The position numbers were made by a program, and so were the translations under genes. A stretch of DNA of 64,000 nt from Hevea brasiliensis (taxonomy: Eukaryota; Streptophyta; Magnoliopsida; Malpighiales; Euphorbiaceae). The stretch spans positions 84,019,849 to 84,083,848 of the forward strand of contig NC_079501.1 in assembly GCF_030052815.1 (NCBI RefSeq), given 5' to 3'. Position 1 is the stretch's first letter; each line of letters opens with the position of its first letter. The notes beneath the pieces are model-generated. The model did no database searches. It saw only the letters and a program-made list of their open reading frames with translations, and was not told where the DNA came from. Of this stretch, positions 12,199 through 24,200 are shown in pieces.

Positions 12199-13700
12199 TC
12201 GTATTTGATGAATAATACATGTGGTAAATTTGACTTGTTGGGTATCCATTAATCGAATCTATTTATATAAATAATAATTAAATATAATATATATATATAT
12301 ATATTATTGAATTATGAAATTTTTAAAATATAAATTATTAATTAAAAATATTTTTTATATAAATTATTAATTAAAATATATAAAAATTAAACAGGTTCAG
12401 GTATTATTTATGTAATAATAATTGAGTTTGGGACGGATACGGATAGCTGAGAATAAATTTTAATTGAACTTAGGACGAGTTGGGAAAATGTGAATAATAA
12501 TCGGTTCAAGTTTGGGTAGGAGGTTTTTGCGAGTACCCTACTCATTACCATATCTAATAATAACAATCGGATTTGAAATAGATTCGAATAATTTGAATTA
12601 AATTTTAATCGAGTTTGAAATGAGTTTAAGTATCGAAAATAATAATGAAATTTGGATAAAATGATTTGGGTAAATTATTCTTTAGTCCTTGAGTTATATC
12701 ACAATTAAAACTTGTGTTAATCTATTTTTAAAACTCAATTGTTTCAGCCCTGAATTTTGGATCTATAAAATTCAAGCTCCCTTAGTCCATATTTCTGTTA
12801 ATTCTCCATTAACTACATAAATACCCTTAAAGTTCAAGGGCTTACAGAACACCTTCATTTCATCATTCATCAACCAATATTCAATTAAAATCTTCGATAA
12901 TCAACATTTTATTCAAAGTAAAACAAAACCCATTTGTTTAATGATGAACATATTATAATCCACGAACAAAACCTAGAACAGAATCAACAAACAAAACCCA
13001 AAGTAGAATAGCATGAACCTAGAAGCCATGAACCCATGAGCTAAAGAACAATGAATCATAGAAGGGATGCTAAAAGCCATGAACCCATGAACCAAGAACC
13101 ATGAATTACAAAAGGCAGAAGAGAATCACAGAACCAATGAACCCATCTATTTTCTCAGTAAGATCAAGTGCCCAAAATGCAAAGCCTAACTTCTACCTAT
13201 GCCAATTTTTACACCAAGGGATGGATCATTTACTTCTGGGCTTGTCTCAGCTCTTGTTCTTCGAATGGTCAAATCTTTCCATGGAAGCTCTTTTGGTCTA
13301 TGCCTTCCTCTTTAAACCAAAGAAGTGAAATTATACAAGGCAATCAATAAATAGATCATAGAAGGGATGCTAAAAGCCATGAACACATAATGAAGGGCAT
13401 CGCATATCCAAATGCTCTCTCTCTCCCCTTCTTTGCTTCTTAGAACTGATCCTTTGTCTCACCTACACTCGATACCACTGACATCTCATTGATTCAGTGG
13501 TTGCTTGTTTCAAAAATGAAGTTGGTTCCCAACCTTGCACTAGAGCACACAGTTTTTCTTGAAGCCTCCCTTAGAATGCCTAAATCATCTACCTCACTTT
13601 GACCCATAGACCACATCCTTTTGCATGGCCTTACCATTCCCAACACCATCGGGGGCCTTCCCTGTTGAATGAATTTGCATCTATTAGAATACTAAAACCA
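12199..13700. other. Unclassified AT-rich sequence with a 300-base-spaced direct repeat
   Basis: No convincing coding region. Identical 30-base segments at 13055-13084 and 13355-13384 (atcatagaagggatgctaaa...) lie exactly 300 bases apart, suggesting a partly diverged local duplication. Short open frames at 13101-13350 have no recognised similarity. Confidence 0.5.
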
Positions 13701-14241
13701 AGATCTAAGTGCATAAACATGCATAAAAACATAACCTCACTTGTATCACATAGCCACATATATAATCACATCATTATAGATGAGCTATATATATAGATTT
13801 TATAATCTAAAATACCTTTTACAGTAGTGAATCCCTAAGAACTGAAGAGATAAGGAATGAAGAGCACCACTTACACACCCATTTCTTTTTTTACACCCAC
13901 TTCTTTTTTTACGTAAAAGCAAAATGCTACCTTTTTTTTTTGCCACTCTTTACCTATTACGTATTGTAATCAATGGCCTTATAATCACTAAGATTTTTTA
14001 GCTTGTCATTTTTCAGTTATGGAAAGAATCTCTTAATACCATAATCAATGGCTTTATTTTAATTATTATAACCTATGCAATAATTATAATTGATTCTGAC
14101 ATTACACCATATCAATAATCTTTTGAATTTTAAGCACAGAAATAAGTGTTAAGTTAATGGGTTAATGGGCTTATATTTTAAGTCTATCATTAGACTTTAA
14201 AATATAGACTTGGACCTATCATGGGTGGACTTTATTCTTCA
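13701..14241. repeat. Dispersed repeat, copy 1 (possible Copia LTR)
   Basis: About 540 bases matching 40777-41298 in the same orientation, from agatctaagtgcataaac to gggtggact-tattcttca. On the minus strand it begins TGAAGAATA. This copy lies beyond the C-terminal RNase H end of the minus-strand Copia element, where its 3' LTR would be expected. That role is an inference. Confidence 0.6.
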
Positions 14242-15299
14242 TCTCCCACTCAAACATGATAAGATTAGCTTTTCTTTTTTAGTCACTACTATATTCATAC
14301 TTAACAAATAGATCGTATGGCCAGTGCATATTTTCGAGAGTTCAATGCTACATGTATGTTAGGATAATAGAGTTAGTATGAAGTATCCCAAATCATTTAT
14401 CATCACATTGATATCTCTATCGATCTCAAAAGAATATCTTGAGTTCATAATTATGTTCTTAAACATAATTGACTAGTTAAATAACACAGACTAATATGAT
14501 AATTCACAATGACCTTCCTCTTTTCATGATTCCCTTAATCCCAATTAAACTCGCTTTTCCAAAAATGCCCCATTAGACTGAATCTTACATGGTCTTTTAG
14601 GAACACCTTAAGATAGTGATCATTAAACTAAGCTTCAAGAAACGGATAGGAGTCGTAAGGGTACAGATTGAGAAAAAACTACTCTTAGTCTTGAAGGTCT
14701 CACACATTTACAAGTAGAGATCACAACTTGCATTTCCTTTATTGGTCACTAGCACATGTGGTATGAATCACATGCTTTGATATTTTTCTCCTTTCTCATG
14801 AAGCATATGTCAAAATATCGTATAGATTATAGTTCAAGCACTATCAATGCTTAACTTTAAGTTCTTTTACTTTACTCTTAATTTTATTGGAACTCACATA
14901 TGGAATCTTTAAACAGATAACATGACTTAATCATGTACAGTTAATGCATTTAATTGCAATGACACTATTCCTCATTTTCTAAGTTGACATTCTTTGTTAT
15001 AAGTTTAAGCTCTTCAACATTATTACTCAAATAATGTAACTTATAACTGTCTCATCTCTACATACCACTTGCTAATAAAGGTGATTATCTGTGTAAGAAG
15101 ACCAATCCTTTTATCTGTTTAACATATTTAACTTTCAATTTATGTACTTAACATATATATAGAGAGATGTGTATTTCCACAACTAATGTAATAAGGAATC
15201 AAATAACATTAATTGTAATAAAGTCATATAAGTGAATATCTTTTATGAAACTCTTAATAAAAGTAAGCACATTAAATTCTACACAAACTTAATAACTAG
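14242..15299. other. Probable non-coding 3' region of the Copia element
   Basis: No gene is seen. The stretch connects the RNase H end of the minus-strand Copia relic to the dispersed repeat and most likely belongs to that element. Confidence 0.4.
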
Positions 15300-15914
15300 A
15301 CGTGCCTATAAAAAAATTCTTTAGAATAAGCTTGATAAATGGATCTAATACCATTTCTTGTGTAGAAATGTACTTAGTATTCACTTCCTTTCGTGTAACT
15401 ATGTCTCTAACAAAATTATATTTTATATCTATGTGTTTGGTTTTTTCCATGATACTTAGAATCTTTAGTGTAGGCTATTGCTGCTTGACGATCACAATAT
15501 ACTATCATAGGCTCAACAATAATATTTAACACCCCCAAGTGAATGAGGAATTGTTTTAATCAAATAGTTTCTTATACAGTAGCAGAGAATGCTACAAACT
15601 ATGCTTCAATAGTAGACAGAGCTATACAAGATTGCTTTTACTACTCCATGATATAAAAACATCATTTAGTAAGAAAATAAATCCTGAGGTAGATTTCCTC
15701 TCATCTAAACCTCCTCCCCAATTAGCATCGACATAGCCTTTAAATTGCAAACTTTTTCCTCGATAACATAATGAGTAATCAATCGTGCCCTTGAGATACC
15801 TCAGTATCCTCTTCACTGCTTTCCAATGTGCTTGTCTAGGGTCAGACTGATATCTACTTACTATGCCAATTCCATAGCAAATTTCTAGCCTTGTACACAT
15901 CATTGCATACATAA
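15300..15914 (-). pseudogene. Copia reverse transcriptase end and RNase H (minus strand)
   Basis: The minus strand from 15912 reads MYAMMCTRLEICYGIGIVSR, then a KRILRYLKGT block and YVDANWGG, the hallmark C-terminal RT / RNase H region of plant Copia polyproteins. Further towards 15300 degraded RNase H is readable (QSCIALST, then a frame-broken block containing YCDRQAA). It is separated from its upstream half (19713-20020) by the solo LTR at 15915-19712. The two halves abut at the CATAA target duplication. Several stops mark it as a pseudogene. Confidence 0.88.
15910..15914. other. Target-site duplication CATAA (left)
   Basis: Five bases immediately left of the solo LTR, repeated exactly at 19713-19717. 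A 5-bp duplication is the signature of LTR-retrotransposon integrase. Confidence 0.93.
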
Positions 15915-18900
15915 TGTAATGCCCTCACTTTAGGTAGTCCGTACATTCTACTGTTCTGACGACTAACGTCAGTTCAGACAGCCAGGATGTCTGGAACTAT
16001 ACTCAAACTAGAGTGAGGAAACATAAATTGACTGAATAAAGACTAAGTAAAATTAAAGAAAAGTAAAAGAAGCGAAATACAACTCGGTTAAATGAGCCGG
16101 GGTCACGACGATGGGTGACTGTACGGGGAAGCGACTGTGAAGACAGTTGCTAATCCCAGACCCTCGAGAAACCCTAGGAAATAATTTTTGAGAATTAATT
16201 AAAGGTTTATTGAGGACTAAATGACGTTAAAAATGTCAAATAAAATTCAAAAAAATTAGTTGATCGGTATAGACCAAAAATAACCCGATAAGCATAGTGA
16301 AGGGCATTTTGGTCATTTCAACCCCATAGTTGAATTTTGACCTAAATGTCAATTAAAATGAGAGGTATTAAAACACATAAAATAAATTAAATCATGAAAA
16401 ATGTAATTGAAATGGGAAAAGAAAGAAAAGGAAATTAAAATGGGATTTATGACATAAGAATGACTTCATGCTCATCTCATGCTAACTTAAGCATTATGTA
16501 AATATTACATCATAAAACTTTAATACATTAAGCATAGGATAAATATAGAAAGAAGAGACAAAATTTAATAAATTAAAAAGCTTTCTTCTTCTTTCCTCTT
16601 AGCCATGGCTGAACCACCTTAGTATGCCCTCCTCCATTTTTGGTTCTCAAGAGCTTAAATTCTCCCTTTTCTTCCCTCAAAACCCTAAATCATCTTCACA
16701 AAAATTCATCCCTACAACATAAGGAAGCTCTAGGCTGCAACAAGAAGTAGAAAATTTGGAGTTTTGGGAAGCTTGAAGTTAGGTCATAAAAGGTTAATGC
16801 CTAAACAAGTTGCTTTCTTCTTTAACTAGCTTAGGCATGTTAACTTAAATGTAAATTTTATGAAATTAAAAGAAAACTTGGAGTATATAGAAACTTGATT
16901 TTCGGCTGCCATGAGGATTATATGAAATTAATGATTTTAATGGTTTTGAAATGGTTAGTGATGACATGTGATGAGGTTTTATGTGCTAGAAATCAAATTG
17001 GATGGGAATTGCATGGGTTGAGAACTTTGAATTAGGGTTTGTGATCTTGAATTAGGGTTTTTTGTGTAATTGTTTGAAATTGACCTAATTGAGATGAATT
17101 GTTGACTGTTAGAAGTGCTATGAATGTGAAATGAAGTTTGGGAGTTGGGAGGATTTGAAATTAGGAGCGTTGATTTTTCTGTGCAGGAAATTGAACCTTA
17201 AGTCCAGTGTGGTTTTTAAGCCATAAGTTGAATTGTGTTGCTCCAATTGGTGTGAGGCTAATTGGAGATGATACCTAGGACAATTTGTCACATTTTTCAT
17301 GAAGAAATCATGCCAAAAAACTATCCCTAACCTAGCCTAAAATTGGCTTGAATCTGGATAACCCTAATCTAGATATGAAAAAATGACCAAATGAATAGTA
17401 AATATTCAAATGGCCATAACTCACACTAGGAAGGTCAGAATGACTTGATTCTTGAACCATTGGAAAGGGTAAACATAGGAGCATATATATATATATATAT
17501 ATATTTTTTATGAAGAACATAGAACCCAGATCTGCCTCTAACCAAGTTAAATTGTTATCACAAATTAGGTCAATAAAACTGTCCAGAACCGATATGCCCA
17601 GAATTTATTGGACATAGGCTTATCCGACCAGTTTTAGAAAAAAGGCCATAACTTAGTCTACAAAATTGCAAAAGCGATGAAACTAGTGCCAAACATTTTT
17701 ATAAGACATAGATCTACAACATTGGTGTTTTGACCAAAACCCAGAACCCAAGGGAACTAGGCCAAATTGCTAGAACAATTCAGCACATCAAAACCTAGAA
17801 TTTGACTAAACCACTACTTGACCCCAGAATAGTCTTTATAGCATATGTCCAACTAGGAAATCCCAAATGGTATTAGCTAAATTGTTCTGGAAACCTAAGA
17901 GATAGAGCTTCAACTTTGATTTTGAAACTTTTCTCAAAATTTGAGTGTAAGAACCCTAAAATGGGAGTCAAAGCCACTGACCTGAACCTGGAATCTTGTA
18001 GACACAGGGTACCTGAGTCCAGGCTAGTTAATTTGCTATAATTAATTCTACAAGACCTAAAAAATTGTAATTCAAATTTTTGAGTAATGATAAGACATAC
18101 GGTAACAACTTCTATGAAGAACATTAGACTTAAAAGTGGCTGTAACATGTCCAATTAATTAGACAAAAATAGACTTTAGAATTTGCTTAAATCTAGACCC
18201 AGAAAGAGACCAGGAACCAATTGTGGTTATTTGATCATAACTTGAGTTCTAAAATTTCAAATGACATGAATAAAAAAGGAAAACAAAGAAAAGACATAAA
18301 GGAACAACTTCCATGAAGGAAATATGGCCAAACAGTGGCCACACCTTGACCAATTTGTTAGGTGAACTTAAGACAACAAATCTAGACCTTGAGAAAGGTT
18401 CCTAAAATGACTTGTTATATGATATAAAGTTAATCAAAATGAATTGTTAAACATAAATGTGACATGGATATACATTGGGGACTTATGTTTCCCATCATAA
18501 GTAACATGAAAATGTTATTAAATACAACTAGCATATAATATGAAATTGTAAATACTTAATAATTCTATTTTGCCTAAAGTACACCTAGACTTATTTATAT
18601 AGCATGGATCGATTGGTATACCGATTAGAGACTACAGATTGTAGTACTACCTATAGGAATAATCATTGATAGACAATATATGTCTAAGATGGTTGTTCTA
18701 CTGGCTTTATGTCTGCTCGTTGGCCATTGTGCCTGATTTTATTTCTGGCTTTATGCCTGCCTGTTGGTCTTGTGCTTGACATGACAGATGTATACATGTT
18801 AGACATACGAATGTTTAACTAGTATACTCCTGTGTATCCAGTCTTTCTAGTCTGTCATAGGTTACTTGGGCACAGATATGTGTAATATATTTTAAGTTTA

Positions 18901-19712
18901 AATAAATACATGAAGAAAGTACTAATATGGGTATAATAAGATTGAATATGTAATATATGAATAAAAAGATCTCGATAAATTGCTTGCTCCCAAAGTTTCA
19001 TAAATATGTAATTAATTCAAAAATTTAGTAAATTTTATATGGAATAATTATTTCAATTATTGGTTCTTTTTATTTCAATTATTGCACCACTAAGCAAAAA
19101 TGCTTAGCGCTATGGATTGTTTCCTCGCGTAGGTACAGGAGACTACCACCAGCTGTTGCAGCAGCAGCAGTAGACTCTAGCTAGGATCTTGACCAGATCT
19201 ACTATAGTATCAGTATCACCTCAGTAGTCCATTTTGGTAGGGCTCATATATATTTAGGTTTTTGTATTTTGGTTATTGTATGTAAGTAAACTAAGTACAT
19301 CATTTTGTGAATGTAAATAAATTATAAATTATTGTATAAAAATTTTATATGAATGTATGAAGTTTATATGAATGAAATCAAATTTATTTTCTTGAAATTT
19401 TATATGAGCTATGATATGATATAATGCATGGAAATTGATATGAGCAACGAGATGATGTATGAAAATGTAAAATAGATATAAAATATTTTTAACAGGTAAC
19501 AGTGGAATCCACCATACACTGAATAAAATAAAAGAGACTCTGTCTGGGTCTTCATAAAAATGAAATGGAATAAAAAAATTAAAAAAAAAATTCTACATGT
19601 AAGATAATATAATTGAATTAATATTATATATGACAAGACAGGATAGGGTGCTCCGACACCAAATGTAGCACGTCTTGCTCGGTTACACTATAGACGGGTG
19701 AGGGGTGTTACA
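15915..19712 (+). mobile_element. Solo LTR of Gypsy family 2 (3.8 kb)
   Basis: 3,798 bases from TGTAATGCCC to GGGTGTTACA with TG...CA ends, flanked on both sides by CATAA and lying inside a Copia RT. No internal region remains, so it is a solo LTR made by LTR-LTR recombination. It resembles the partial LTR at 29080-31832 at its start. It carries the acgatgggtgac block near 16108, stem-loop 1 at 19090-19107, and diverged CCATAACTTG units between 17.2 and 18.3 kb. Reading plus, it matches the orientation of the chromovirus downstream. Confidence 0.93.
19084..19133 (+). other. Stem-loop module in solo LTR family 2
   Basis: GCACCACTAAGC start. Stem 1 CTAAGC (19090-19095) pairs with GCTTAG (19102-19107). 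The second stem is weak here (only CGC/GCG), followed by the conserved CGTAGG. It lies 579 bases before the LTR end. Confidence 0.6.
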
Positions 19713-20030
19713 CATAAGACTTCTAACTGCATTCCCATAAGAACATTCCTTATTTTCTCACTTTCTTATGGAGTCTTAGGACATAACCTAAAACTTAAAT
19801 CCTTGCCTTTTGAAATGGGAGTATCTATTGGGTTACAATCTTGCATATGAAATCGCTCAAGAATTTTCATGATGTGTGATTCTTGAGAAAGTGATAGTAA
19901 CCTCTTAGAGTAATCCTTTAAAATCTTAAGTCTAAGGATATATGCAACCTCACCCATATCTTTCATCTCAAAATTAGATGACAACAATCCTTTGATGGAA
20001 TTAATATCTTCCTTATCATTTTCGACTTTC
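19713..20030 (-). pseudogene. Copia reverse transcriptase, upstream half (minus strand)
   Basis: Minus-strand frame 19987-19766 reads LLSSNFEMKDMGEVAYI, then LSLSQESHIMKILERFHMQD and a PIDTPISKGKDLSF block, typical of the Copia RT C-terminal half. It continues in sense with 15912-15300 once the solo LTR is disregarded. The YVDD active-site segment that should lie just upstream is missing. The frame breaks near 20020-20030, where leader sequence of the chromovirus begins, so this element was truncated there. Confidence 0.88.
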
Positions 20031-20124
20031 TGGGCCTAGATTAAGTCCATACCATGCATTGCATTTGTAAGAGTCTAGGTGACACTAATGTAGATCTGTT
20101 TGTCTTTGTTATTTTGATTAGGAT
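20031..20124 (+). mobile_element. Leader remnant of chromovirus B (5' truncated)
   Basis: Non-coding sequence between the Copia relic and the gag start. No primer-binding site (TGGTATCAGAGC) and no 5' LTR are present, so element B lost its 5' end. The exact breakpoint is uncertain by perhaps 20 bases. Confidence 0.6.
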
Positions 20125-21246
20125 ATGGACCCCACATCTCAGAGGGCAGTTGAGGAGGAAGTGGAGAGCCATGCTCCACTGCGATGGCGAGGCGGGGGTC
20201 GGGGAGAACCTGCTCCACCAGCTCCATCAGAGCCTGCTCAACCTCCAAAGGCCGTGTTCCAGCAAATGGCCGAATTCTTCAAACAAATGGCTGGGGTAAT
20301 GCCACCACCACCACCACCTCCACAACCGAAATCACACCTGGAAAGATTGAGAAAATTTGGAGCAGTGGACTTCTTTGGCAAGAGAGAAGATGATTCTGTT
20401 GCAGCCGAAAATTGGTTGAACAGAACAGGCAGAGTTTTAAAACAACTCCACTGCACTCCAGAGCAAAACCTAGAAGCTGCCATATCTCTGTTACAAGACG
20501 ATGCATATGAATGGTGGGATACGGTGTCTAGTGAAGTGTAACCAGAATTAATAACTTGGGACTTCTTCCTCTCAGAATTCAAGAAGAAATATGTGGGTAG
20601 TGTATACCTGGAAGAGAGAAGAAGAGAGTTCATTAACCTGAGACAGAGACAGTTGACAGTGGCCGAGTATGAAAAGGAATTTGTCAGATTAAGCCGCTAT
20701 GGAAGGGAGATAGTCCCTAATGAGGCTGAAAGGTGTAAGAGATTTGAAGAGGGATTAAATGACAACATAAAGATCATGATTACTGCCTTGGGAATCACAG
20801 ACTTTACCAAGTTAGTAGAAGCTGCAATAAAAGTTGAAAAGGTTAGAATAAGTGAGCAGACCAGAAGAGAGAGACAGCAGAAGAGGGGCTCGGGTCAATC
20901 TAGTTCATCTCCTACACCTGGGAAGAAGTTTAAAGGTCCACCTGCACAGAGTTCAGGTCAACCACAAGGTCAGGGTCAGTCTCAGGGGCCCAGGCCACAG
21001 TTTACCCCTAGGAGAGGTCAGTCCACACCATCTGTGGGCAGCTCTCCAAGGATGGGGTTCAGGGGACCAGCCCCAACATCTTCTGCATGTCCACATTGTC
21101 TGAAGTGGCATAAGGGGGAGTGTTGGAGAGTGACTGGTGCCTGCTTAAGGTGTGGGTCAACAGAGCATCAGTTGAGGAACTGTCCACGCAGAACTACTAC
21201 AGCTGCTCCAACACAAGCATGCACTGCCTGCACCACAAAGGGGTAG
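20125..21246 (+). pseudogene. Chromovirus B gag, one nonsense codon
   Basis: Starts MDPTSQRAVEEEV, with a proline-rich tract (residues about 60-67), then the retrotransposon gag domain (RTGRVLKQLHCTPEQN, DAYEWWD). A TAA at 20539-20541 interrupts it (V-stop-PEL, where Gln CAA would fit). The frame resumes through FLSEFKKKYVGSVYLEE to a basic, Gln/Gly-rich region and a zinc knuckle of the Tekay-like type (CPHCLKWHKGECW, then CLRCGSTEHQLRNC, about 21089-21190). Gag builds the particle and binds element RNA. The frame ends at 21246 while protease continues in another frame, so a one-base shift near 21240 separates gag from pol. Length and layout are otherwise complete. Confidence 0.92.
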
Positions 21247-24200
21247 GAAATCGCAAATCGGCCTTGATGGGACCATCACGAGAGGCTGCATTTGAGCGAT
21301 GAGAGGCCCGAGGCGGACCACTGCGAGCCTATGCCATGAGAGCTCAGGAGGAGCAAGATGCCCCGGACATCATCAGGGGTACTTTCTCCCTCTACGATAC
21401 ATCTGTGCATGCATTGGTGGATCCAGGATCCACTCATTCATACATCTGCATCAACCTACCCGTAAAAAGGGGGATACTAGTAGGAGAGAGTGACCAAGAC
21501 ATTCTGGTCACTAATCCAATGGGCCACAGTGTAGTGGTGAACAAAGTATACAAGGGTTGCCCGTTAAGGATTCAGGGGTATGAATTCTTGGCAGATCTAA
21601 TTGAGTTGCCCTTCCACGAGTTTGACGTGATTTTGGGAATGGACTGGTTGTCACATCATCAGGCAATAGTTGATTGTAAATTGAAGAGAATTTCTCTAAA
21701 AACTGCTAAGGGTAATGAGATCACTGTTATGGGTGAAAAAACAGATTTCCTGTCCAATGTTATCTCAGCCACAGTTGCAAGAAGAATGATGAGAAAAGGC
21801 TGTGAAGCTTACCTAGCACACGTGGTTGATACTAGGCAAGTTAAGCCAAACCTGAGTGATATACCCACAGTAAGAGACTTCCCAGATGTATTTCCTGAAA
21901 AGTTGCCTGGTTTACCACCAGAAAGGGAAGTCGAGTTTGCTATTGAGGTAATGCCGGGTACAGCACCCATTTCCATTGCTCCTTATAGGATGGCACCCAC
22001 TGAATTGAGGGAGTTGAAAACTCAGTTGCAAGAGTTGCTTGATAAGGGGTTCATACGCCCCAGTGTGTCACCATGGGGAGCTCCAGTGCTATTTGTAAAG
22101 AAGAAAGATGGTACTTTGAGGTTATGCATTGATTACCGATAGTTGAATAAAGTGATAGTGAAGAATAAGTATCTGTTGCCTAGAATTGATGATCTGTTTG
22201 ATCAGTTGAAGGGAGCAGGAGTATTTTCTAAGATTGATCTCAGATCAGGGTATCATCAGTTGAGGGTGAAGGATGTAGATGTGCCAAAGACTGCATTCAG
22301 GACTCGGTATGGGCATTATGAGTTTCTAGTTATGCCCTTTGGCCTAACAAATGCACCAGCAGCATTCATGGACCTTATGAACTGTATCTTCCATCCATAC
22401 CTAGATCAGTTGGTAGTGGTCTTTATTGATGATATTTTGGTGTATTCCAAGACCAGTGAAGAACATGATGTGCATTTAAAGATTGTTTTACAAACCCTGA
22501 GAGAAAAGAAGCTGTATGCTAAGTTGTCCAAGTGTGACTTCTGGTTGAATGAGATTGCATTCCTTGGACACATAGTGTCAGCTGATGGGATTAGAGTGGA
22601 TCCCAAGAAAATAGAAGTAGTGATGGAATGGAAGCCTCTCAGGAATACAACTGAGGTCAGAAGTTTCTTGGGGCTAGCTGGGTATTACAGAAGATTTGTT
22701 AAGGGATTTTCCTTAATAGCTGCTCCAATGACCAAGTTATTACACAAGAATGTCAGATTTGACTGGAATGACAAGTGTCAGACTAGTTTTGAGAAGTTGA
22801 AGGCTATGTTGACAGAGGCACCAGTGTTAACACAGCCAGTGTCAGGAAAGGACTTTGTGGTCTCTGATGATGCCTCTCATAATGGGTTAGGGTGTGTATT
22901 GATGCAAGAGGGGAAGGTGGTCGCTTATGCTTCCAGACAGCTAAGGCCACATGAACAGAATTACCCTACCCATGATCTAGAGCTTGCAGCAATTATCTTC
23001 GCACTGAAGATATGGAGGCACTACTTATATGGTGAAAAGTGCTACATTTACACAGACCACAAAAGTCTAAAATATTTGCCAACTTAGAAGGAGCTCAACC
23101 TTAGACAGAGGCGATGGATTGAGTTTCTGAAGGACTATGATTGTGTAATTGACTACCATCCTGGGAAGGCAAATGTAGTTGCTGATGCTTTGAGCAGAAA
23201 ATCCATCACAGCTTTGAAATCATTGAATGCCCGTCTATCTTTGGTTCGAGATGGAGCTATTTTGGCTGAGTTGCAAGTGAGGCCAAACCTGCTACAGCAG
23301 ATTTTAGATGGGCAAAAGGCAGATGAAAAGTTAATGGCTATTATGAGCAAAATCTCAAAGGGAAAAGTAATTGACTATGAGGTGAAAGCAGATGGGTGTC
23401 TGTACTACAAAGGAAGAGTATGTGTACCAGATAATGGGGAATTAAAAGCCAGCATTCTGAAAGAAGCACATGCCAGTGTTTATGCTATGCACCCAGGAAG
23501 TACAAAAATGTATCATGATCTGAAGCTTCAGTATTGGTGGCCTGGTATGAAGAAGGACATAGCTGACTATGTGACTAAATGCTTGATATGTCAGCAAGTT
23601 AAGGCAGAACATCAAGTTCCATCAGGTTTGCTACAGCCCATACGCATACCTGAATGGAAATGGGATTGGATCACCATGGATTTTGTAAGTGGTCTACCTC
23701 TCACCCAGAAGAAACATGATGCAGTATGGGTGATAGTAGATAGATTGACGAAGTCAGCACATTTTTTACCAGTTAGGACTGACTACTCATTGGAGAAGTT
23801 AGCAGAATTGTATATCAGTGAGGTAGTTAGATTGCATGGAATTCCACTTTCCATCATATCTGATCGAGACCCAAGGTTTACATCAAGATTCTGGAAGAAG
23901 TTGCATGAGTCCTTGGGTACGCAACTCCACTTCAGCACAGCTTTCCATCCTCAGACGGATGGGCAATCAGAAAGAGTAATCCAGGTAAACAATTGAAACC
24001 AATTAAACTAATACACATATTGAACTGAAATGGTAATAATAACATGAAATATATGTCAGGTCCTTGAGGATATGCTGAGGAGTTGTGTCATTGAGTTGGA
24101 GGGAAGTTGGGATAGATACCTCCCACTGGCAGAATTTGCATACAACAATAGCTACCAAGCTAGCATCCAAATGGCCCCGTATGAAGCACTGTATGGGAGA

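Noticed and set aside
20238..20633. 131-codon minus-strand frame with a glycine-rich tail.
   Set aside because: It is the complement of the proline-rich gag tract of chromovirus B, a composition effect.
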